Source: Chrysoperla carnea
Lineage: Eukaryota > Arthropoda > Insecta > Neuroptera > Chrysopidae
Assembly (NCBI RefSeq): GCF_905475395.1
Contig: NC_058339.1
Location: 91,088,520-91,152,519 of the forward strand
Direction: 5' to 3'
Length of the DNA stretch: 64,000 nt
Below the pieces are notes generated by a model, which was not told where the DNA came from, ran no database searches, and saw nothing but the letters and a program-made list of their open reading frames with translations. How positions within the stretch are numbered: position 1 is the first letter of the stretch; each line of letters begins with the position of its first letter. Position numbers and translations under genes: made by a program. Positions 10,572 through 21,000 of this stretch are shown piece after piece.

Positions 10572-11565
10572 CCAGAACATATATGAATTATTGGTTTCCA
10601 AGGGAACATACAAATTTTACTAAAAAATTCAGAAAAATGGCATCGTAATATATGATTCCAAATTTCACTTTAGGCTTCAATTATTCGAAAACTAAACCGA
10701 AAGTCGAATATTGGTACTCTTCATTTTCGCTTTATTATACTATTTTTAACAATATTCCGTCGTCAAATCGAGCAACAGTTATCGTACTCGAGTCAACACT
10801 TTAAATTAGGAAGTTTTTATTGATTGAAAAAGTAACATTTTTTGTTCGAAACCTTTTTCCGCAAACCGTACAGTTTAGGCAAAAACGAACTGAGGAGTTT
10901 TACCCAAAATTGCTCATTCGTATCAAAATTGTTACTTCGTGTAATTGTTTTTGCGAAATCTAAGCACTCTTCGAAAAAATTTTTCTAATAAATCCAATAA
11001 AAGTGATTCGATTTTCTATAATATTTCTAAAGTAACAAACTAATTTAAGGAGCTTTTTCTAAATGCAATTACGAGCAAAATGAGACAACCAAATTTTGAT
11101 ATAAAAATTTCCCTAGATTTTCATCGCAAATCTCGATATATGGTATACATTACTATACTAAACTAAAAGAACAAATATTTTACATTTTCATTAGAATTGA
11201 TTTCAATTTTCAGAGTTTTCATTCCATTGGTAAATTAGTTATCAAAAAATATATTTTTAATTATAAAAAAATGAGGTCAATGCATTTTTAAGAATTTTCT
11301 GATAAAGCAAGGTCCCATTTTTTAAAACGACCTGTGGTGCGACCTACACCAACAACATTGTAACTAACCACTGTTAAAAAACTTCATAAACGACACACAT
11401 TTTGGAGTTAAAAAACAGTTTTCCCGCCTGTGAATATCAATTATCAATTTATAACTCAATTAAGAAATATTTTATGTACAATTTTACAGTGAAAGTGAAT
11501 TCAAAAGTTTAATTTCTATGCGATTAATCTATTTAATCGCAAAAATATTTGCAAATAGTTAGAAA
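10572..11565. other. Rif1 upstream region
   Basis: This AT-rich 5' flank of Rif1 holds no recognisable gene. It must contain the promoter, but I see no clear TATA box or initiator at a fixed position. Confidence 0.4.
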
Positions 11566-11601
11566 ATGTGTAATAAAGAAGGCTGTCAGACGATTAGTTA
11601 G
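11566..11601 (+). promoter_or_regulatory. Possible upstream ORF in Rif1 5' leader
   Basis: An ATG at 11566 opens an 11-codon frame that closes at TAG 11599-11601, 18 bp before the Rif1 start. If transcription begins upstream of 11566, this short frame would be scanned first and could reduce initiation at Rif1. The transcription start is not known. Confidence 0.3.
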
Positions 11602-11609
11602 GTTAACAC

Positions 11610-11616
11610 ATCGATA
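11610..11616 (+). promoter_or_regulatory. DRE-like ATCGATA site
   Basis: ATCGATA, seven of the eight bases of the Drosophila DREF element TATCGATA, lies four to ten bases before the Rif1 start codon. DREF sites are common at replication and proliferation genes in flies, which suits Rif1. A single short match can arise by chance in AT-rich DNA. Confidence 0.25.
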
Positions 11617-11619
11617 AAG

Positions 11620-12054
11620 ATGCCTAATAAGATGGAGGAATTTAAAAATATTGTTGATTATTTATTAGAAACACCACCCGAAGACGACCAATTAAAGTAC
11701 GAAGATGTACAGAATGCGTTAACTAGTTTAAGTGAAATATTAAAAACTTTCAACTCCTTACATACGTCGACTGCGTTTAACGAATGTTTTCAGAGGGCAT
11801 TGAAATTAATAAATGAAAAAATTAGTGTATCCTCTGCGGCTGAAAAATGTTCTTTGATAATTTTAAATTTTTTATTTATAAATAATCACCATCATAATCA
11901 GATATTGTATTGTCCAATCACTATGATGGAAATTTTGTTGAAATTACCTATTCGAGATTTTCGAATAATGCTTCAAGCACATTTCAAACAAATTCATCCA
12001 ACGATTTTAACCAGCTTATCTTCAATGGAGCAACGTAAGGAGAGTATAGACTTG
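11620..12054 (+). CDS. Rif1: Rif1 exon 1
   Basis: It encodes the first 145 residues, beginning MPNKMEEFKNIVDYLLETPP, which are helical. Donor gtaagt starts at 12055, phase 0. Confidence 0.8.
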
Positions 12055-15000
12055 GTAAGTATTCAATTTTAATTCACTTTCAATTCGGTCTTATAATTTG
12101 AATGTTTTGATAACTCTTTTAAAATTTTCGAAAGGTTCAGAAACAGCAATTATCTTCAGGGACTATTTCGAAATTTCGAAATAAACATCTTTTGTAATGA
12201 AGAAGAGTGTCGGACAATTTTGAAACTTATCCTCGAGAACTGTAAACATAAAATCTTTTTTGTGTCAAAAAAAGTGTCGAAAGTCAAAAAATGGGAAAAC
12301 TGCACCCAATTTTAATGAAACTTCTGTAACGTGTTTATGGACCTCAAGAAAAATTGAATCCATTTAACTTGGTCATAAGGGGGCATAGGGTCCAGCGGGG
12401 GGCATATGCAGTCCAAATTTTTTTTGAAATGCTTAAAATTTTATCTAATTGATATCTTTGGCGGCTGAATACGAATCCGATGTCAGATTACACGAATTCT
12501 GTAACGTTTTTCAAAAATCGTGTCATTTTTTACTAGAAATTACACTTTCTGGCACAACAATGGAAAACTAAGTATTTATACTCCAAACTGTTACCTAGGA
12601 GGAGGAATATGATGTCAGATTAACGAATTCTGTCACGTATTCCGAAAATTTGGCCAACTAGGCGGTATTTTTGGTCGCTGATTACGAATCCGATGGCCGA
12701 TTACACGGATTCTATGATTCGTAATCAGCAAAGAAAAATACCCCTTAGGGCATAGTTAATAATATACAATAAATACTTAGTTTGCCGTTTTTGTGCCAAA
12801 AAAAAAATTAAATTCATCACCAAAAATAGCACGGTTTTCGGAATATATGACAGAATCCGTTAATCTGACATCAGATTCATAATCAGCGACCAAAAATACC
12901 TCCCAGATAACAGTTTAGACGATAAATACTTAGGTTTCCGTTTTTGTGCCAAAAAATGGAATTTCGGATCAAAAATGGTACGATTTTTAGAATACGAAAC
13001 AAAATTCGTGTAGTGCGACATCGGATTCGTATTCGGAGACCAAAAATACCTAAATGTAATATTAAGCCAAAATAAGCATTTCGAAAAAATTTGGTCTACA
13101 TATCCCCCCCCCCGCTGGGACCCTATTCCCCTTATAACTAGGTTAAGGTGGGTGAATGTTCCTTAGAGCCTTTAAACACGTTACAAAAAGTTTCATTAAA
13201 TTCGGTGCTGTTTCCCAATTTTTCCTTTACATCCCAGCGTATTATACCAGTTGTACTATCCGTTCTGAAACGATTCTTAAAAATTTATAGTCAATCTTAA
13301 TTGCCCGGAAGCCTTAAACAATACCGGCTTCTTTGACATAATCTCGAAATAAACTATGTTTTGTATTGAATTAATATAAGAAAAAATAAAGCAAAGTTCA
13401 AAAACTAAAACCCCGAGTGTTGGGGGATCTCTAAGATTAAAAAGTTTTCTACAGAAAGGAAAAGATGTCCCCGATCGTAATGACGTTTTTACTTATCATA
13501 ACAATTTCAGATAAAATGTTTTCTCATACTTTGTAGAGCGTGATTTTATAGTCGTCAGGGTTTTAGTTTTTGAACTTGATTTTGTTTAAACTATTTTGGG
13601 GCTATAATTTCGTGATAAAGTATAACAAAAATATATATATATTTGAAAAGTTCTAATTAAACCCTTTCATGTGATACCTAACGCGGTATCATTAAATTAA
13701 AATTTGTTTTTAGTTCCTCTACAGGGCACCATATTTAATTATAATGTGACGTCACATAACCTTTAGCCAGCGGACGATCAAATCGCTTTAAACGATACCT
13801 CATTTGTCAAATTATAAGTAGTTTAGAAGTTATGAGGGACAATGAACGTACATACATACATACATACATACTGGTAAAATAAAATAACCCTCGCCGCCGT
13901 CAGGCTAAAAAAAAACTCGTAAACGGCTGAGTTCCATCACTAAAATCATATTTCACCCTCCTTTAATGTTTCTTACTAAAAGATATCTTTTTTTGAAATG
14001 AAAATTTTTACCGAAAATTAAAACTACCTTAAAAGATGAACAATTTCTGTTTCTATTGATCAAAGATTCCAGCTATTCCCGAACCAACTACCTGCCTCCA
14101 CAAAGTCTATAATAATTAAAAAATAAAAAACAATTTATTTTTGCAGGCATTAAAAATTCTTTTAAAACTTGCAAAATCTCACGGAAATTATGGAAGTCAA
14201 AATTCATTCGATCCAAAATTAATACGACAATATTTAACGGACAGTGATTTAATTACAAAATTAGTTCCATTGCTATTTGTTGATAACAAAGAACAGCGTA
14301 AGCTGGTTATCGACATAATTATGGCGGTGACATCATCAACCTTTAGTTTTACAACCGTTACAACGGGCCACATTCAATCCTTAAAATCTGGTTTATTACA
14401 CGAGTAAGTATCAATTTTTACGCGCTTATTAGACCCTTTTTTACCTCCGGCTTCGCTCAACAATTCCCTTTTATTTTCCTTCAACTATCTCTTTAATTAC
14501 CTAACCCTTCTCCCAAATTTCTCCCCTTTAACCCCCTTTAACCCGCTTGAACGTCAATAACGATTTGACGTTATTTTGGCCTTCGACCTGATAATCATTG
14601 TGGTTAAAATAAAAATTTTAAAACCGTAAATTACGTAATCAAATTTTTATTAATTAGCTAGTGCATTAAAAAATTTAATTTGTATAAAATTATGTAGAGG
14701 TTATGATTTACAAAGTTAAGACTATTTAACACGCGAAATATTCGATGCATGTGCAAAATCCGTGAGCAAATTTCTCATCACGTGACTAATGATTACCGAT
14801 CGGTTGACGTGAGTGCTGATGGGTTTGATAAAGAAGAAAATTGCAAGGTAATAAAATAACAAATAAACAATAATTAAGGAAATGGTAGGATACGCTGAAA
14901 TAAGCATTTGCTCTATAATCCCCTTGACTATTAGGCAAATGTTTGAATTAAATAATGAATTTAATACCGTCATACTCAGGGTGGGCTATTTTAATCTATA

Positions 15001-18000
15001 CACCTAAATATCACGTTTTGTAGTTAACCAATCAAAAAATAACTTAAAGTTTATCGATAACTGTAGGTCAAAGTCAAGGATACAGGTGATTGTCTTCTAT
15101 TGCCCAGGACAACTTTTGGCTAAAGGATTTTTCCGTAGTTAGCGTGTTTTCTTTTGATTAAATGCAATAAGGATTAAGATTCTAATTTAAAGTGTTCTTC
15201 TACCTTTCGCCGTTTAAGATCCAAATTGCCTATTAAAGAAACTCGACGAACTAGGTCAAATTTGATGTCAGAACCTGATGCCCCCATCAAACCTTGCAAC
15301 GTTAGTTTAAATTATTTTTGATTGGTTAACCACAAAAAAAATATTTAGGTGTATAGCCCGCCCTGTATAGTCAGAAGCGAAATGAGATGTGAAATCAAAC
15401 GTCGAATCTAAATTGGAAGCCTACAGACAAAACTATTAGATAATATAAATTTTAATGTGCCAAATATTCGCACGGGACTACGTATTTTAAATAAATAATG
15501 TTTCATTCGCCACATTTTTACGCGAAGAAAAGCCGGTTGTTCCTTTTGATTTTTCATTTCATATTTATAAATTTTTTGATCTATTTTTCACAGTATTGGC
15601 AAAAAATATCCTTCCTTTTTTAGTGAATTAAATTACGTGAAGAAAATTGAAGGACTTTTACGGTTGAATGATGAAGATTGGCATCAAATATGGTGCTGTG
15701 TGATTCGTTTACTTGGTTTAGAGTTGCATAAAGGTGGACCCTTGTATGTGAACGCTTTGTTAGAAGTGTTAGAAGAAGCGTTTAAATCAAGTTTAAATGC
15801 GACACGAATTTCAGCGTTTAAATGTTGGCAGGTAAATATGAAATAAACACTTACAAGATCACCATCGAATGAATTACCAAACACCCTGTATAGATAACTT
15901 TGTAGTAATCAAATCAGAATATTGTGATTTGAAGAAAAAAAATTGATTTCCATTTGTCTTAATAAGCTTAATTTACTGGTATAATTTTTTGCTATCAATA
16001 AACAAATAAATAATTGATTTTTTTTTCCAGGAATTAATTTTAAATTTTGCAATCGATATCGAAGAACTCTGCACTAAAAAACGTATCAAACTTTTACTAA
16101 TCCCATTAAAAGCGAGCAATTGTAGAGCTGAGCTTGTAGCATTAGAAAAATTTAAAACATGGTATTTACTGCTTTGTAAAATGAGTCCACGTTTATTTGA
16201 TTTCATTGAGGAAGCGTTGGTTCCATTTTTAAATTTTTGCTTCAGCATTGTACCATCGCATAATTCAACAAATCATCTGTCCCATAAAAAAGAAGAACAT
16301 CTTTATTTAGGTGGTCGATTTCCTGCACTATTACCTTACTTAATCGATTTACTGTTACAATTAATCGGCCATCGCACAAAGGATTGTAAGTGCAATCCTC
16401 GAGTGCTCCAAGGAAGTTTTATTGATTTAAATATAGATAATTTAACGAAAATCTCGAAAATTCTTATAAAATCCGTAAATCACGCTACTTTACTTGTAAA
16501 ATCACCGGATCTACAAAAAACTGTCGATTGTTTATGGTATTCTCTATTACAAATCATTCGAAAGGACGAAACCAGTGGAATTCGAGAAGAATTTATCAAC
16601 AATGTTATCGAAGTTATTGATAAACTTCTTGCGAAAAATTGTATCGATATTGCAGCGATTATCTTCGAACAAACAATTATCGAAAAGGCATGGTTATTTA
16701 CTTCCCTTGATCATGAAATTCAATACACGCAAAATATGGCCGATAAACGAAAATTAATATTTTCAATAAAAAAAAAGGTTGTTTTGTATAATTTTATTAA
16801 TGTTCTACTCGAAGCTGGAAGTGGGGATTCATCGCTGGAAATGATTAATAATATTTTATTTAACGTTAACTTTTTATTAACTTTAAACGAAATCGAGGTT
16901 TATAATTATTTTCTACTATTAGGTGAAGTTATTATTCGACTTCCGCGTATTATTAAACCATTTCTCTGTACGCCAATCGAATATTTACGACGTGAAAATC
17001 ATATTAGCCCCATGTTAAATAAGTGGATTGAGTTATATAGAATTTTTTTCTGTGATAACATTGATTATCCTGCGGAAATTTCAGTGGAATTTTGTGTGTA
17101 TCTCGAAACGATAACTATCACGAAGAGTATCGATGTGTTAATCGGTAATATTTTAAATATTTGCATACCAAAGTTAAATATCCAGTCCGTACCAAATATT
17201 TGTATCGAGAAAATTCTAAAAATTTTAATACGGCTTATAGAAAATGAACGATGTTTAGTGTTAAATAGCTTTAATAAGCTTTTAAAAGTTTTTTATATGA
17301 ATTATGGTACGATTAGTATTATTTTCAAAGCGTTACCCAATTTTTTAAAATATCAACAGAATTATAACGATTTTTTTAGCGTATTGTCCACAATTGGGGA
17401 TATTATTGCTAAAGTGTCCACGGATGCATTTTTATTAACCTTGATACTTACGTCGTTGAAGAATTTTGAGATTATTTCAGCGGCTGACGAGAAAAAAGAA
17501 ACTGAAGAAACCAAAGAAATTAAAATTCAAGTTGCGAATTTAATTAAAAAATGTAAACTTAAATTAAAGTCGGATAATATAAAATTACAGAGTAATCGAA
17601 GTGCGAAAATGGTTGCCATGTCAACCACAGAAACAATCCCTGTTGTTTTACCTGTAAAGGAAACAAAATTTATGGAAAAAAATGTTCCAAAAATAATGGA
17701 ACCTCCAAAAACAATAGAACCTCCTTCAAATATTATGGAAACTCCAAGATTATCACAAATTTCTGTTGTTCCACAAGAAAAACTTATGCCAAAACCCGTA
17801 GTCGAATCTTCTGTGATAAATACTGAAATACCGAATTCAACATTAGAAGTGGTATCAAAAATTACAGAAAATAAAAAAGTAGTGGTATCGCCAGGACAAA
17901 TTTGTAATAAAGGTGGTACAAGTATGCTTCTATCCAATTCAATGTCACCTCCTTCCGCCGATGTTTTTAATATGGAAAAATTAACTCCAATTTTACGTAA

Positions 18001-21000
18001 ATTACCACGAATTTTACCAAAACCTACAGTCGATAATACGAAAAATACGCCGAACGTTGATTTTGTTGTGATTAAATCAGATTGGAAATTTAATCCACAA
18101 AATATGTCGGAAAAACAAAAAGAAAAAATGAAAGAACGTGGAAAAGATATTCCAGCGTTGTATCAAGATTTGAGTCAATCAAATTCACAAGATCTATTTA
18201 AAACGTTGGAATCGAATGAACATTTAAAAGAAAATTTAACGCAAAATTTAACTTTCAAGAATGCGATTCCAACGGAAAATATTGTACCAAAAATACAGCC
18301 TCCTGTTCCTCCAGTATCAGTTATGGAACCAGATAAAAAGCGCGCTCGTCGCCGTACAATAACCCGTGTTCAAAAATCCAATGATTCGTCAATACCTTCG
18401 ACTTCAAATGCGACTGAAATCAATCAAAATATTGCACCAATCTTAGAAAATCTTTTCCCAAAAACTGGAGACGAAACTAAACTAAAAATTAAAGCTGAGC
18501 GCGAATTAAAAAAGTTACAAATTGACTGTAAAAGAAGTTTAACTGTAATGGGTACAGCTGAAAAAAAAACTTTACGGTCACGAGAACTTAGCGCGATCCC
18601 ACCAGTCACAAATTCAAATCCCGGAAATGAGCAAGTAAAAAAACGGAGTAAACGAATTGCGTCTAAAACAAGTTCACCACAAGTGAATGAATCAGCTCAT
18701 GAAGTATCCTACGAAGAATCTGAAGAAGTTATTGAAAGCTCACAAGAATCTTCTACAGCAAAAGTATCCAAAATAAATTGTTCGAAACCAATTATGGAAG
18801 AAAAAACAGAAACTTCCCCAAATATTACAAAATCTCCAATTGTTCTTGTCGAAAAAACCACCGTGCAACAAAGCCCTGAAACTGATCATACAGAAAATGA
18901 ACCAATTAAAACACCTGATGAAAATGTACCTGAAGAAAATGAGCAAATAGTTTCAATTCCAACAACCAATAATGAAGATTCGCCAAAGACTGATGAACAA
19001 ACCAACGAGAATTTAGGAAATTCCATGGTGAACAAACTACACAGTATTATAGAAAATAATTTTAGTGAAGTTCAAACTGTTACAAATTCCACGGTCTCAG
19101 AATCTATTCCAACCACGGCCGAGGTGATTGAATCAAAAATGGAAGAATCAAATATTTATGATAAAGAAACGGAATCCATAACAGATGATTTTGTGGAAAA
19201 TTCATCCACGAACGCATCGTTTGTTGAATATAAAAATGCCGATAATTCAGTACTCGCGACAAGTATGATGTCTTCGCCAAACCCGCACGTAGACGAAGAT
19301 AATCAAAAATCGAATGACTTGGAAAAAACTCAAGAGTTTTTAAATAGCACGTTAAATATTTCACCGATTAAAGTGAATAACGAAACAACAAATGAAATTC
19401 CATTGTTAGAGGAAATTCCGACAAAAGAAACTAAGTCACCAGAGCAGATGTTTAGTGACGAAGATGAGAGAAACCAAGTACCCGCTATAGGATCGGAATC
19501 CTTGATAGATTTTAATCATGTCCAACAAAGTCCATCTTCACGACGTAAATTACATCGCGCACGAGGTCGTTCTGCTCAACTTTTAGATTTACTGCCAGAT
19601 TCCGGTGATACGGAAAATATGGAAATGGGACACGAAGCAATAAAATCGCATTTTAAAAGTAATAATTTGTTGACGTTCGAGAAAGAACTACCTTCTCCAT
19701 TGGCTAAACCATCGTCAAGCATTATGAAAGGAGGCAACAAACGAAAGCAAACTTTTGATTTAGATGCAGCACCTGGGGAATCGGATTCACCAAAAAGCAA
19801 GGTAAGCAATCGTAATATTTGAGAACTTGCAGGTTTTTCGAGTTTCGTATCGATTTGAACTTTATGTAGCTTAGTTGAGTATTAAACTCTGCCCATTTGT
19901 CTCCTTTGCTGTTATTATTAGAACAGCCGATTGAAGAAGTACTTAAAAAGTCGCAAGAGATTTAGAACTTGGTAGCTCAGAATTGGGTCTAGAATACTTT
20001 GGCACAATTTACCATATACAGGAAAGAATCCGGTGCTTTATTAACAAATTAATCTTTATAGATCTGGATCGAAGAGCGTCGTGTAATAATTACACTAGTT
20101 TACAGTGTATTTGTTGCCCGGAAAATTTTTGCTGTTGTTGGCTACATGCTAAGCTCAAATATATAATTAGAATGTTTCGGTTAGCTCTAGTTTTTAGTTT
20201 CAGGTATCTACGTTATCAACGAACAAAAACGTTTAATAATACAGTAAATAAACCGGAAAATACCATTGTCACTTCTATGGATGCGTTTAATGTTGTTACA
20301 ACCACCTCAGTTGCTTTTAACCTCGAATTCATGATCGGCGGTCTCAAAAACCAACAAGAGATGATTTTCGAGGTGAAATTTTGAATCTCTGTCAATTCTA
20401 AGAGTGGTTTTAATGGGGTTGCAACTGTCTTCAGTTGTTTTTTTTTACCTTGGATTCATAATCAGCTACCCCAAAAACCCCATAAGAGACGATTTCCGAA
20501 GTGAAATTTTGAATTTTGATACAGTATTCAATACAGTAATTTGAGCTGTACAAAAATTTCTGAAGATATATTTGAAAATAGCATGTCATAAGCAAAGAAA
20601 AGCCACCATAAAATTCGCGGCAACAGACAAAAATGTTGTAAACTAGTGTTATATATCGTGCGATTTATGTAATAAATTCGTGCAAGTTCTCACGAGTTTT
20701 TTCAACATTTTCGCCGCCATATTTATAATTTCTACCATTCTGTCGAAGTTAATTTTTTGTAAAACTTACTGCATTAATTTTTTTTTTTCAAAATATATTG
20801 GCGGCGAGGACGTTAAAAAAATATTTTTTTTTAGATATCAATATTTGTATTTTCTCCATTTTTTTATAGCGTAAACGAGTCAGTTTTCATGATCCACCTG
20901 TTTCATGCGAAAAACAATACGTTCCAGATATTCAGCGGAATTCGAAATTACGTTTATCCGCTAAAGTGTTCAAAAAATCACAAAAATCTTTATTAGATCT

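Noticed and set aside
13830..13920. Telomere-like repeat
   Set aside because: The unit is ACAT, not TTAGG; it is an ordinary microsatellite.
17527..18946. Antisense ORFs within Rif1 exon 4 (136, 61, 68 codons)
   Set aside because: They are shadows of the low-complexity Rif1 coding strand with no family features.
19965..20060. tRNA-like wording 'ggtagctcagaattggg'
   Set aside because: It fits an A box but no GGTTCGAATCC-type B box or cloverleaf follows at the right distance.
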